Assembly (NCBI GenBank): GCA_017991555.1
Contig: JAGOQM010000003.1
Location: forward strand, 186,001 to 250,000
From: Neisseriaceae bacterium
GTDB lineage: Bacteria > Pseudomonadota > Gammaproteobacteria > Burkholderiales > Neisseriaceae
DNA: 64,000 nucleotides
Direction of reading: 5' to 3'
Part shown: positions 1 to 9,305 of the stretch, piece after piece
How positions within the stretch are numbered: position 1 is the first letter of the stretch
Layout of the letters: every line of letters starts with the position of its first letter
Program-made: the position numbers and the translations under genes
Notes under the pieces: model-generated
Databases searched by the model: none
Told to the model about the DNA's origin: nothing
What the model saw: only the letters and a program-made list of their open reading frames with translations

Positions 1-1
1 C

Positions 2-268
2 GGCTTCATCACCGCCCCAGCCTTTGCCTTTAGCGGCACTGGCTTTCCACTTTTGGCCATGTCAACCGGCGCTTACGCCTGGGCCGTGCTTTTACCCTAT
101 ACCCACTACGCGCGCTTACAGGTACAACAGCTCCAGATGCAAGCCCCAGCAGGCTATGCCCTGCCGACGTTACTGGCCTTAAGCGCTGTCTGCCTGATGT
201 TGATCCCCCTGTGTGGCCGATTGCTCCAGCGCGCGCTGGCCCGACCAGAAAAATGGGGGGGCCGCTGA
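2..268 (+). CDS. ABC-2 type transporter permease, C-terminal fragment (cut by window edge)
   Basis: Only the last 88 residues are in the window; the frame is open from base 2, so the gene starts upstream. The fragment is hydrophobic, with a proline/aromatic patch (LLPYTHYARLQ) and a last membrane segment (about residues 57-75) followed by a basic tail. This is how ABC-2 permeases of the YhhJ/YbhR exporter group end. Its stop overlaps the start of the next permease (TGATG), so the two are translationally coupled and probably form a heterodimeric membrane channel for one ABC exporter. The assignment to ABC-2 rests mainly on the neighbour. Confidence 0.6.
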   Translation, partial: GFITAPAFAFSGTGFPLLAMSTGAYAWAVLLPYTHYARLQVQQLQMQAPAGYALPTLLALSAVCLMLIPLCGRLLQRALARPEKWGGR

Positions 269-1425
269 TGCAACCGACACGCTTCTGGCAAGCCTTTAAA
301 CAAACCTTTCGCCACATCTTTACCGATCAGGGCGTTCTGCTGATGGTGGTGCTGGCGCCGATCATCTACGGCTTCTTTTACCCTTGGCCCTATGGTAGCC
401 AGCAGGCCCTTAAGGTGCCCGCCGCGGTGGTGGATTACGACAACAGCAATTTGTCGCGCCAAATCATCCGCTTTGCCAGCGCCAGCCCTAAAATTGACGT
501 TCTGCGCCTCAACAGCGAACAAGAAGCCAAAGAAGCCCTTTGGCGTGGCCAAATTGAAGGCTATATGGTGATTCCCCCCAATCTTAAGCACGATGTGCTG
601 CACCGCAAAGCGGCCAACGTCGCCATTGCGGGCAACGGCAGCTACGCCTTATTGAACAAATCGGTTCTGTATGGATTTTCTGAGGCCGTCGGTACCGTAT
701 CGGCAGGCATTGCCATCAAGCAGTTTACCGCTCAAGGCCAATCCCCGGACCAGGCCATGATGAGCGCCCAACCTTTAAGCTTAAAAACCAAGGCCTATTA
801 CAACCCGAGCGAAGGCTATGGCAGCTACGTGGTGCCGGCCGTGGCCCTGCTGATCCTGCAACAAACCTTACTCATCGGCAGCGCCCTCTTCGCCGGAACC
901 CTATACGAGGCCAAGACGGCCCAGGGCCGTGCCCCCGTTTGGCTAGGCCGCATTGGCGCCATTAGCCTGGTGTCGGCGCTGGTGATGGCGTTCTACTTTG
1001 GCTGGCTGTTTACTTGGCAAGACTTTGGCCGCGGCGGCAATGTGCTCGGTGCCCTCTTGTTGATTCTGCTCTACGCCCCAACCGTGACGATTTGGGGGCT
1101 ATTGTGCGGGCTGTGGTTTAAGGTCCGCGAGCGCAGTGTGCAAGTGATTCTGTTCACCTCGATGCCCATGTATTTCATGACTGGTTTTTCATGGCCCAGC
1201 GAAGGCTTACCGCCTTTGGCACGGCTGCTCGGCTGGCTCATCCCCAGCACCCCCGCCATTCACGCCTCGGTACGGCTGAACCAAATGGGGGCCAGCATGG
1301 CAGAAGTCGCACCTTACCTTGTCAATATTTTGGCCTTAGGCCTGATCGGCTTGGCACTGCTGTGCTGGTTTGGCCGTACGCGCCCCCAAGCCAAAACAGC
1401 CACGCCCACCCGACGCAGCCCCTAG
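268..1425 (+). CDS. ABC-2 type transporter permease (YhhJ-like)
   Basis: A 385-residue inner-membrane subunit of an ABC exporter. It has one N-terminal membrane helix (about 22-40), a large periplasmic domain (about 41-190, with the VVDYDNSNLSRQ region typical of YhhJ/YbhS proteins) and five C-terminal helices (about 195-380). The segment SMPMYFMTGFSWPSEGLP is characteristic of the ABC-2 family. The ATG at 268 overlaps the previous stop and is preferred to longer in-frame starts lying inside the upstream gene. The ATPase subunit and probably an HlyD-type adaptor should lie upstream of the window. Substrate is unknown; drug or toxic-compound export is the usual guess for this group. Confidence 0.85.
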   Translation: MQPTRFWQAFKQTFRHIFTDQGVLLMVVLAPIIYGFFYPWPYGSQQALKVPAAVVDYDNSNLSRQIIRFASASPKIDVLRLNSEQEAKEALWRGQIEGYMVIPPNLKHDVLHRKAANVAIAGNGSYALLNKSVLYGFSEAVGTVSAGIAIKQFTAQGQSPDQAMMSAQPLSLKTKAYYNPSEGYGSYVVPAVALLILQQTLLIGSALFAGTLYEAKTAQGRAPVWLGRIGAISLVSALVMAFYFGWLFTWQDFGRGGNVLGALLLILLYAPTVTIWGLLCGLWFKVRERSVQVILFTSMPMYFMTGFSWPSEGLPPLARLLGWLIPSTPAIHASVRLNQMGASMAEVAPYLVNILALGLIGLALLCWFGRTRPQAKTATPTRRSP

Positions 1426-1463
1426 CCATCGCCCTGAACGCCTAACCTGCTTTTGTTGCCCAT

Positions 1464-1501
1464 AAAAAGCCCGAGGCTGCATTTGGCAGCCTCGGGCTTT
1501 G
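1464..1501. terminator. bidirectional Rho-independent terminator
   Basis: A 15-bp perfect stem (1466-1480 with 1486-1500) and a 5-base loop lie between two convergent genes. T runs flank it on both strands (TTT on plus, TTTTT on minus), so it serves both the ABC permease operon and ydfG. Confidence 0.9.
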
Positions 1502-1515
1502 TCCCACTTGCTTCA

Positions 1516-2265
1516 TTAGGCCTTACGCGTCACGCTTAACCCTGCGTATGACTGGCACACGGGCATCATTTCCATGGTATTAATGTTCACATGAGCCGGC
1601 AAGGTCGCGACCCAAAACACTGATTCGGCCACGTCTTCGGCGCTTAAGGCATCGGTGTTGGCGTAAATTTGGGCCACTTTCTCGTCATCACCCTTAAGGC
1701 GCACGTTCGAAAACTCGGTCCCGCCCACCAATCCCGGTTCAATGTTGGTGACGCGCACCGCTTTACCCTGTAAGTCTGCCCGCAAACCCAAGCTAAACTG
1801 GCGCACAAAAGCCTTGGTGGCGCCATACACGTTGCCGCCCGCATAGGGCCAGTTGCCCGCGGTCGAGCCAATGTTGATCACGTGGCCGCGATTACGCGTC
1901 ACCATCCCGGGCAAAACCGCCCGCGTGGTCAACACCAGGCCTTTGGCGTTGGTGTCAATCATGGTGGTCCAATCATCGGCATTGGCTTCATAAGCGGGTT
2001 CCAAGCCCAAGGCCAATCCAGCATTGTTGACCAAAACGTCAATGCTTTGCCAGGCTTCTGGCAACGTGGCCAAAGCCTCGCGTAGGCCCTCCGCATCACG
2101 CACGTCTAAAACCAACGGATAAAAGTCAGCGCCTAGGCTTTGCTGTAACGACGCCAGTCGATCAGCGCGTCTGCCGGTGCCAATGACCTTATGGCCAGCG
2201 GCGATAAAGCGGCGGCTAATGGCCTCACCAAAACCAGCACTGGCCCCTGTGATAAAAACAATCAT
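1516..2265 (-). CDS. ydfG: NADP-dependent 3-hydroxy acid dehydrogenase YdfG (SDR family)
   Basis: A 249-residue classical short-chain dehydrogenase, close along its whole length to E. coli YdfG, which oxidises L-allo-threonine and other 3-hydroxy acids and reduces malonic semialdehyde. Visible signatures are the cofactor loop TGASAGFG (6-13), NNAG (80-83), catalytic Ser134, Tyr147 and Lys151 in YGATK, and the YdfG-type stretches EPGLVGGTEFSNVR and NINTMEMMPV. Cytoplasmic enzyme. It stands just downstream of ypfJ on the same strand, 17 bases apart, and may share its transcript. High confidence in family and subfamily. Confidence 0.93.
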   Translation of the reverse strand: MIVFITGASAGFGEAISRRFIAAGHKVIGTGRRADRLASLQQSLGADFYPLVLDVRDAEGLREALATLPEAWQSIDVLVNNAGLALGLEPAYEANADDWTTMIDTNAKGLVLTTRAVLPGMVTRNRGHVINIGSTAGNWPYAGGNVYGATKAFVRQFSLGLRADLQGKAVRVTNIEPGLVGGTEFSNVRLKGDDEKVAQIYANTDALSAEDVAESVFWVATLPAHVNINTMEMMPVCQSYAGLSVTRKA

Positions 2266-2282
2266 TTCATTCCCCTATTATT

Positions 2283-3143
2283 TTAAGAAACATCGCTAAA
2301 CGTATTGCACTGAGCCGCATCACCCGATTTGAAGCCGCGGCTAAACCAGTAATGACGCTGCTCCGAAGAACCGTGCGTAAAGCTGTCTGGCACCACGCGG
2401 CCGGCGCTTTGCTGCTGCAAGCGGTCGTCGCCAATCGCTTCAGCGGTACGCAAGGCCGACTCTAGGTCACCATTTTCCAAAATATTCTCTTGGCCCATGG
2501 CATGGCCCCACACACCAGCATAACAGTCGGCCTGCAGTTCCATCCGCACCGACAGCTGATTCACCACTTTTTCACTTTGGCCCTGTTGCATTTGGCGCAC
2601 TTTTCGCTCCGTGCCCAACAGATTTTGGACATGATGTCCCACTTCATGGGCAATCACATAGCCTTGGGCAAAGTCACCGCCGCCGCCTAGGCGTTTGGTC
2701 ATGTCGTCGTAAAACGACAGGTCAATGTACACCGTTTGGTCGGCCGGGCAATAAAAAGGCCCCATCACCGCTTGACCGGTACCACAGCCTGTGCGCGTGG
2801 CCTGGCGATACAGCACCAGCTTGGGCGCTTGATAATGCTGGCCCTGCTGTTGAAAAATGCGCGCCCAGGTGTCTTCCGTATCGGCCAACACCACCGACGT
2901 CAGGGCTGCGGCTTCCTGCTCTTTGCCCGTGGCTTGATAAGGCGCCTGCTGGCTTTGGCTGGCGGCTGGATCGTCGACCATGGTCATCAAACCAGACAGA
3001 TCCACCCCATACAGCCCCGCGATCACCACCACCGCCATGACAATCAGACCGCCTTTACCACCGGGCAGTCGAGGACCACCACCCCCGCCCTGTGCCCGTC
3101 GATCTTCAATATTTTGACTCTGTCTTCTGCCTTGCCAACGCAT
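2283..3143 (-). CDS. ypfJ: YpfJ-family neutral zinc metallopeptidase
   Basis: A 286-residue membrane-anchored protein of the pfam04228 putative neutral zinc metallopeptidases. A basic, glycine-rich N-terminus (MRWQGRR..) leads into one membrane helix (about 32-52) and then a catalytic domain with the zinc-binding HEVGHH (166-171). The N-terminus matches E. coli YpfJ, which favours the ATG at 3143 over a GTG nine bases earlier; AAAGGTG precedes it. The physiological substrate of YpfJ is not known. It is followed closely by ydfG. Confidence 0.9.
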   Translation of the reverse strand: MRWQGRRQSQNIEDRRAQGGGGGPRLPGGKGGLIVMAVVVIAGLYGVDLSGLMTMVDDPAASQSQQAPYQATGKEQEAAALTSVVLADTEDTWARIFQQQGQHYQAPKLVLYRQATRTGCGTGQAVMGPFYCPADQTVYIDLSFYDDMTKRLGGGGDFAQGYVIAHEVGHHVQNLLGTERKVRQMQQGQSEKVVNQLSVRMELQADCYAGVWGHAMGQENILENGDLESALRTAEAIGDDRLQQQSAGRVVPDSFTHGSSEQRHYWFSRGFKSGDAAQCNTFSDVS

Positions 3144-3237
3144 GGTGCTCACCTTTAAATATAATCATGAATAGTCTTGCGGTCTTATTCTATGATATGC
3201 CACATAAAAACAAAACCGTTATTGTGGCTAAATACGC

Positions 3238-4545
3238 CTATTGCAATGCGCTGATTAAAGCATGCGCCACGCTAAAGTAAATAATCAGCCCGGTTCCGTC
3301 GACCACCGTGGTAATCATGGGGCTGGAAATCACCGCCGGATCTAACTTTAAGCGCGTCAGAATAATCGGCAAACACGAGGCCACAACCGATGCCCACACC
3401 ACCACAAACAGCGCGGTAATGCCCACCACCATCCCGACTTCCTTGCCCACGCCCAAGAAATAAGCCCGAATCAAACAGGCCACCAGCACGGTGACCCCGA
3501 TCAGCAAACCCACCATAAACTCACGGCTCATCACTCTAAAGGTGTCTGAAAACTTGATCTCACCGGTGCCAATGGACCGAATCACGGTGGCCACCACCTG
3601 CGTGCCGGTGTTGCCACCAGTGCCCACCAGCAAAGGAATAAAGAAGGCCAGCGCCACCACCGTCTCCAAGGAGCCTTCGTAATGCTTGAGCACCGTCCCG
3701 GTGTAGGCCTCGGCCACGAACAGCAGCAAAATCCAGAAAATCCGTTTTTTATACAGGCCCCAAATAGAGGTTTCAAAATATGGGGTGACAATCGGTAAGC
3801 TACCACTCATGCGCATGGTGTCTTTGGTGGTTTCCAAGGTGCTGTATTCCATGATGTCGTCCACCGTCACCAAGCCCAACATTCGCCCCGTCTCGTCAAT
3901 CACCGGCAACGAGGTCCAGTCGTTGCGCTCAATCATACGATGCGCCGCCTCGATGCGGTCCTTCACCCCAATGGCCCCAACGTCGGTGTCCATAATCACG
4001 CCAATCAAGGCATCGTCAGGATGGCTCAGCAGCCGTCTAATCGACACCACACCCACCAACAGGCGGTTTTCATCCACCACGTAGAGGGAGTTCACCGTTT
4101 CTGCCGTGGCTGCGTGCATCCGCGTTTGAGCCAGTGCCTCGCCCACGCTGGCGGTTTGGCTCAGCGCAATAAATTCGGTGGTGGTGATACTGCCCACTAG
4201 GTCTTCCGAGTAGCCCAAGAAGGTTTTAACCTGATTGGCCTTGTCAACGGACAGGCTGGCCAAGAACTGGCTTTGCCGCGGCTGATTTAAAATCAAGGCC
4301 AGGTCGGTCACCTCATCAATCGGCATGATTTCTAAAATCGCCGTTGCCCGCTCTGGTGCCAGCAGTTGCAACACGCTTTGCTGCTTTAACGGCGCCAAAA
4401 ACTTCAGGGTTTCGGCAATTTTATCGTCGTTTAAGACGGCCAAAATGGCCGCCACTTTGGCATCCTGCTCCCCTAATGCAATCAAAGCATCAGCGACGCG
4501 GCGCGGATGAGCATTCTGGTAATCGGTTGGGACGGTTTCGGGCAT
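3238..4545 (-). CDS. mgtE: MgtE-type magnesium transporter
   Basis: A 435-residue inner-membrane magnesium channel. The cytosolic part has an MgtE N-domain of helical repeats (about 1-125) and a pair of CBS domains (about 130-250), which in MgtE sense intracellular magnesium and close the pore. Five membrane helices follow (about 275-435), with the pore motifs PLLVGTGGNTGTQ and LDPAVISSPMITTVVDGTG. The aspartate of the latter corresponds to the selectivity-filter Asp of the family. The second of two adjacent ATGs is chosen because GGAG lies six bases upstream of it. I see no M-box riboswitch in the 120-base leader. Confidence 0.93.
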   Translation of the reverse strand: MPETVPTDYQNAHPRRVADALIALGEQDAKVAAILAVLNDDKIAETLKFLAPLKQQSVLQLLAPERATAILEIMPIDEVTDLALILNQPRQSQFLASLSVDKANQVKTFLGYSEDLVGSITTTEFIALSQTASVGEALAQTRMHAATAETVNSLYVVDENRLLVGVVSIRRLLSHPDDALIGVIMDTDVGAIGVKDRIEAAHRMIERNDWTSLPVIDETGRMLGLVTVDDIMEYSTLETTKDTMRMSGSLPIVTPYFETSIWGLYKKRIFWILLLFVAEAYTGTVLKHYEGSLETVVALAFFIPLLVGTGGNTGTQVVATVIRSIGTGEIKFSDTFRVMSREFMVGLLIGVTVLVACLIRAYFLGVGKEVGMVVGITALFVVVWASVVASCLPIILTRLKLDPAVISSPMITTVVDGTGLIIYFSVAHALISALQ

Positions 4546-4613
4546 CATTCACTCCTAGTTAATAATCTACATCATATATCTATATGCACTAAATGTGTGT
4601 GTCAATTTAAAGA

Positions 4614-4644
4614 CAAAAAAAGACCACTCTAACGAGTGGTCTTT
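4614..4644 (-). terminator. terminator of the RND efflux operon
   Basis: On the minus strand an 11-bp perfect stem (4634-4644 with 4619-4629, loop of four) is followed by a T run. It lies 24 bases after the outer-membrane factor stop and isolates the pump operon from mgtE. Confidence 0.92.
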
Positions 4645-4667
4645 GATCATCCATCATTCTAGCGGAC

Positions 4668-6119
4668 TTAGTTTACCAGAATCTTAGGCGGCTCAGGCTT
4701 CAGCTCACTTTTGGCTTCATCCCAACCACCGCCGAGTGCTTTGTATAAAGCAACCATACTGTTTAAACGTTCTAAACGTACGGCCACGGCACTTTGTTCA
4801 ATCTGGTACATGCTGCGCTGAGCATCTAAAACGGTTAGATAATCAGAATAACCACCATCGTAGCGTAGCTGTGCTAGGCGCACTGCCGCTTTCACCGAGG
4901 TCAACTGTTTATCCGTGGCAATCTCTTGCTCACGCGTGTAACCATGAGCGCTCAAGGCGTCTAGGGTTTCTCTAAACGCGACTTGAATGGCGCCACGATA
5001 CGTCGCCACCATTTCTTGCTCACGGGCTCTTGCGGCCTTCACCCCATAGCTAATTCGACCCGCTTGGAAAATCGGCGCGGCCAAATTACCCACAAAGCTC
5101 CAGGTGCGTGCCGGGGCATTAAACAAGCCGTCTAAAGACAGGCTTTGCGAGCCAATGGCCGTGGTCAAACCAATAGAAGGCAAGAACGCGGCACGGGCCA
5201 CGCCAATGTCGGCATTCGCGGCCTTAAGGCTTTCCTCTGCGGCACGAATGTCGGCACGACGAACCAATAGTTCGCTCGGCAACGCTTCTGGAATTAAATC
5301 CAACGCCACGGGCGTGCTCATGCTGTTGCGGGCCCGCTCGATGCGGCCTTCCACCATTTGCTGTGGCGTACGGCCCACCAAGACGGCCAAGGCATTCTCG
5401 GTTTGACGAACCAGCTGGGCAATACGCGGCACGTCTGCTTCAGCCGAGGCTTTTTCAACTTCAGCCTGACGCAGCTCTAAGGCCGAAATCACCCCGCCAC
5501 GATAGCGTTTTTGATACAGTTCCAGCGTTTTTTGACGCGTGTCTAAGGTGCTTTGCGCAATGTTTAGTTGCTCATCCGCAGCCTGTAGCTGGAAGTAGGT
5601 CGTGCTCACCAACGCTGCAATCGACAGCTTCAACGCATCACGATTGTATTGCGATGACAAGAAGCGTGCCTTACCCGCGGCATTTTGGGCCCGAAGCTTG
5701 CCCCACAGGTCCAATTCCCAAGACAGCTGAGCATTGCCGGTACGCACATCGCCGATCAAATCTTGGCCTGGCGCCGTGGTTTCCTGAGAGGTCCGTTGAC
5801 GTGAAAAGTTACCGTTCACATCAATGCTCGGGAACAGCGCGCTGCGGGCAATGCCCGCGTTCGCCGCCGCTTCTTCTACCCGTGCCTGAGCGGCAATCAG
5901 GTCTTGATTATAAATCAAGGCACTGGTCACCAACAGGTTCAGGCTAGAATCACCAAAGTTTTGCCACCACTGATCGTCCATCAAAATACCGAGGTCTTTA
6001 CCAGCGCTAGAGTCTAGGTTAAAACTATTTGGCAACGGGGTTTCTGGCTGATGGTAGGTAGGCATTACCGAACAACCTGTCAACGCCAACACCACGGCCA
6101 TTGTCATGATACTTTTCAT
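4668..6119 (-). CDS. mtrE: outer-membrane efflux lipoprotein of an RND pump (OprM/MtrE family)
   Basis: A 483-residue TolC-like outer-membrane factor of the NodT/OprM lipoprotein branch. It starts MKSIMTMAVVLALTGC, giving a lipobox with acylated Cys16. Two long coiled-coil repeats follow, typical of this family (SALIYNQDLIAAQARVEEA and DIRAAEESLKAANADI). It forms the exit duct for drugs pumped by the upstream RND protein. The start at 6119 lies one base after the pump stop, with GGGG/AAGGGG upstream; longer starts would lie inside the pump gene. The symbol is by analogy with Neisseria mtrCDE; MexAB-OprM would be an equal comparison. Confidence 0.9.
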   Translation of the reverse strand: MKSIMTMAVVLALTGCSVMPTYHQPETPLPNSFNLDSSAGKDLGILMDDQWWQNFGDSSLNLLVTSALIYNQDLIAAQARVEEAAANAGIARSALFPSIDVNGNFSRQRTSQETTAPGQDLIGDVRTGNAQLSWELDLWGKLRAQNAAGKARFLSSQYNRDALKLSIAALVSTTYFQLQAADEQLNIAQSTLDTRQKTLELYQKRYRGGVISALELRQAEVEKASAEADVPRIAQLVRQTENALAVLVGRTPQQMVEGRIERARNSMSTPVALDLIPEALPSELLVRRADIRAAEESLKAANADIGVARAAFLPSIGLTTAIGSQSLSLDGLFNAPARTWSFVGNLAAPIFQAGRISYGVKAARAREQEMVATYRGAIQVAFRETLDALSAHGYTREQEIATDKQLTSVKAAVRLAQLRYDGGYSDYLTVLDAQRSMYQIEQSAVAVRLERLNSMVALYKALGGGWDEAKSELKPEPPKILVN

Positions 6120-6120
6120 C

Positions 6121-9100
6121 TTATACCCCTTCCCCATTAATGCTTGTGGGTTCTTTACCCGCCTGGTTGTCTTGACCCTTACCTTTGCCTTTTTTACCCA
6201 AGCCCATGATGAACACAAAGAACATCGGCACAAAGATAATGGCAATAAAGGTGGCCGCCAACATCCCGCCGATCACACCAGTACCAATCGAGTGACGGCT
6301 GGCAGAACCTGCGCCACTACTGATGGCCAACGGCAACACACCCATCATAAAGGCCAATGACGTCATCACAATCGGGCGGAAGCGCAAACGAGCCGCTTCA
6401 ATCGAAGCTTCCCACACGCTTTTGCCTTCCTCTTCCATTTGCTGCACCGCAAACTCCACGATCAGAATCGCGTTCTTCGCCGCCAAACCAATCAGGGTCA
6501 CAAGCGCAACCTGGAAGTAAATATCAAACTGCAAGCCCCGCATCCAGTTGGCCAATAGCGCGCCAAACAAGGCAAACGGCACCGCCAACAGCACGGCAAT
6601 CGGCAAGGTCCAACGTTCGTACTGAGCGGCCAGAATCAAGAACACCATCAACAGACCAAAACCAAACACCACCACGGTTGAGCCCTGAGTTGATTTTTCT
6701 TGGAAAGCAGAACCAGACCAGGCTAAGGCATAGCCTTCAGGCAAGACTTCAGCGGCCAGCGCTTCCATCGCATCCAGCGCTTCACCCGAGCTGTAACCTG
6801 GGGCTGGGTTGCCCATGACCTTACCAGCAGTAAACACGTTAAAACGTTCCATAATTTCAGGACCTACGGTACGCTTCACGTCAACCAAGGCGGTCAATGG
6901 CACCATTTGCCCAGTACCCGAACGAACGTACATATTGCCAATGTCAGACACGCGCGCACGGTAATCGGCTTCAGACTGCATTTGAACCTTATACACACGG
7001 CCAAACTTGTTGAAGTCGTTCACGTACAGTGAGCCAAACATACTTTGCATGGTGTCAAACACGTCGGTAATCGGCACGCCTAAAGCACGGGCCTTTTCAC
7101 GGTCTAGCTCAACGCTGATTTGTGGCACGTTGGCGGTAAAGGTGGTTTGCACCCCTTGTAGTTCTGGACGCTGTGCGGCCGCAGCCACAAAGTCATTCAT
7201 CACCTGGCTCAAGGCTTCTGGTGAAGCACTCTCACGGCTCTGAACGTAACCTTCGAAACCACCGGTATTCGACATCCCTGAAATAGGGGGCGGGTTCAAG
7301 AACAGGGTAAAGCTATCGCGCATGCCTGCGGTGGCGCCAAACAGGCTACCAATCACGCCAAACGACGAGTTCTCTGCACCAGAACGGCTGCCCCAGTCTT
7401 TCAAGATAATAAAGGACACACCAGAGCTGCTTTTCGCACCGCCCGACAAAATATCAAAGCCGGAGAAGCTCATGACCTCTTCCACATTGTCGTTTTCAGC
7501 CAGCACTTTATCCAGCTGCTGCATGGCATCATGGGTGCGCTCTAAGTTGGTGCCTTCAGGCAACATCGTGGCACCAAACACAAAGCCTTGGTCTTCTTCC
7601 GGCGCCAAAGAGCTCGGAATTTGTCCAGCCAGACCCCATGAAGCCACACACACTGCGGCCAATACGCCAAAGCCCAGTAAAGTCCGTTTCACAAAGAAGC
7701 GCACGCTGGCGGTGTATTTATGGGTGGCTTTATCAAAGAAATTGTTAAACGCTTGGAAGAAACGGTTTGGCTTTTTATCCTGATCGTGCTCATCCAAGAA
7801 CACCGCACACAAAGCCGGTGTCAAGGTCAAAGCCACGAGGCCAGAAATCGCCACCGACACAGCAATGGTGATCGCAAACTGTTTGTACATCTCACCGGCA
7901 ATCCCGCCGATAAAGGCCACCGGTACGAATACCGCTGCCAATACCAACACAATCGCCACCAGCGCACCGGCTACTTCACGCATCGCTTTAATCGACGCAT
8001 CTAAAGCGTTCAAGCCTTCGGTACGCATAATCCGCTCGACGTTCTCCAACACCACAATGGCGTCGTCCACCACAATACCAATGGCCAACACCAAACCAAA
8101 CAGCGTCAGGGTATTAATGGTAAAACCAAGCACGTACATCACCGCAAAGGTACCAATAATCGACACCGGCACAGCAATACAAGGAATCAGCGTCGCGCGC
8201 CAGTTCTGCAAGAACAGGTACACCACTAAGAACACCAAGATCAATGCTTCGATAAAGGTTTTAACCACTTCTTTAATCGACGCGTTCACGAATTTAGTGG
8301 TGTCGTAAGGAATGCCATACTCCACCCCGGCTGGGAAGGTTTTAGACATTTCATCCAATGTCACACGCACGGCGTCGGCAGTGGCCACCTGGTTCGCACC
8401 TGGCGCCAAGAAAATACCAATGGGTACCGTAGACCGACCGTTGTGCTCCCCTTTAAAGTCGTAGCTCAGTGCGCCCAGTTCCAAACGAGCGATGTCTTTG
8501 AGCAAGATTTTAGAACCGTCAGGATTCGAACGAATAATGATGTTCTCAAACTCACTAGGCTCACTCATACGGCCTTGGGTGGTCACCGTATAGGTGAAGT
8601 CTAAGCGATCTTTAGTGGGCAATGCGCCAATCTTACCGGCTGCAAACTGCGCGTTTTGCTCGCGAATGGCGGCGGCCACGTCGCTGGTATTCACGCTCAG
8701 CTGCGCCATTCTGTCTGGACGCATCCAAATACGCATGGCGTAGTCTTGTGCGGCAAAGTTTTGCACTTCACCCACGCCGTCCACCCGTTTTAAAGCATCA
8801 ACCAGGTTTAAAGTGGCATAGTTACTTAAAAACAAGGTGTCGTGGCTTTGGTCCGGTGAATACAGGCTAATCACCTGCAGGAACGAATTCGAACGTTTGC
8901 GCACGTCCACGCCCTGACGACGCACCTCTTCAGGAATTCCTGAAAGGGCACTTTGCACCCGGTTGTTCACGTTAATGGTGGCTTCGTCGGCGTCGGTACC
9001 AATTTTAAAGGTCACGCTCAACGACAAAGCACCGCTTGAGTTACTGGTGGACTGCACGTACAGCATGTCGTCCACCCCGTTAATGGCCTGTTCCAACGGA

Positions 9101-9291
9101 GCCGCTACGGTATTTGCCACCACCTCAGCAGACGCGCCTGGGTAGGTAGCAGACACGTTCACCACCGGTGGCACAATGTCCGGGAACTGCTCAATCGGCA
9201 ATGCCTTTAACGACATTAAGCCGGCCAGCATAATCACGATCGATAACACGGTCGCAAAAATAGGACGGCGGATAAAAAATTCTGAAAACAT
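6121..9291 (-). CDS. mtrD: RND multidrug efflux pump, inner-membrane subunit (AcrB/MexB/MtrD family)
   Basis: A 1056-residue hydrophobe/amphiphile efflux-1 pump of full family length. The N-terminus MFSEFFIRRPIFA is diagnostic. The usual two repeats are present, each with a large periplasmic loop. The proton-relay aspartates lie in TM4 (GLVLAIGIVVDDAIVVLENVER). It captures drugs from the periplasm and inner-membrane outer leaflet and passes them to the outer-membrane factor, using the proton gradient. It is the middle gene of the adaptor-pump-duct operon: 14 bases after the adaptor and one base before the duct gene. GGGGAG stands about 8 bases before the start. Confidence 0.96.
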   Translation of the reverse strand: MFSEFFIRRPIFATVLSIVIMLAGLMSLKALPIEQFPDIVPPVVNVSATYPGASAEVVANTVAAPLEQAINGVDDMLYVQSTSNSSGALSLSVTFKIGTDADEATINVNNRVQSALSGIPEEVRRQGVDVRKRSNSFLQVISLYSPDQSHDTLFLSNYATLNLVDALKRVDGVGEVQNFAAQDYAMRIWMRPDRMAQLSVNTSDVAAAIREQNAQFAAGKIGALPTKDRLDFTYTVTTQGRMSEPSEFENIIIRSNPDGSKILLKDIARLELGALSYDFKGEHNGRSTVPIGIFLAPGANQVATADAVRVTLDEMSKTFPAGVEYGIPYDTTKFVNASIKEVVKTFIEALILVFLVVYLFLQNWRATLIPCIAVPVSIIGTFAVMYVLGFTINTLTLFGLVLAIGIVVDDAIVVLENVERIMRTEGLNALDASIKAMREVAGALVAIVLVLAAVFVPVAFIGGIAGEMYKQFAITIAVSVAISGLVALTLTPALCAVFLDEHDQDKKPNRFFQAFNNFFDKATHKYTASVRFFVKRTLLGFGVLAAVCVASWGLAGQIPSSLAPEEDQGFVFGATMLPEGTNLERTHDAMQQLDKVLAENDNVEEVMSFSGFDILSGGAKSSSGVSFIILKDWGSRSGAENSSFGVIGSLFGATAGMRDSFTLFLNPPPISGMSNTGGFEGYVQSRESASPEALSQVMNDFVAAAAQRPELQGVQTTFTANVPQISVELDREKARALGVPITDVFDTMQSMFGSLYVNDFNKFGRVYKVQMQSEADYRARVSDIGNMYVRSGTGQMVPLTALVDVKRTVGPEIMERFNVFTAGKVMGNPAPGYSSGEALDAMEALAAEVLPEGYALAWSGSAFQEKSTQGSTVVVFGFGLLMVFLILAAQYERWTLPIAVLLAVPFALFGALLANWMRGLQFDIYFQVALVTLIGLAAKNAILIVEFAVQQMEEEGKSVWEASIEAARLRFRPIVMTSLAFMMGVLPLAISSGAGSASRHSIGTGVIGGMLAATFIAIIFVPMFFVFIMGLGKKGKGKGQDNQAGKEPTSINGEGV

Positions 9292-9305
9292 ACATCAACT
9301 CCCCG

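Noticed and set aside
154..603. 149-codon antisense frame over the ABC permease, and similar long antisense frames across 5363-5947 and 43296-43880
   Set aside because: They mirror GC-rich codon usage of real genes on the other strand and carry no start signals.
4546..4667. M-box magnesium riboswitch before mgtE
   Set aside because: The leader is only about 70 bases after the terminator and lacks the multi-stem structure.
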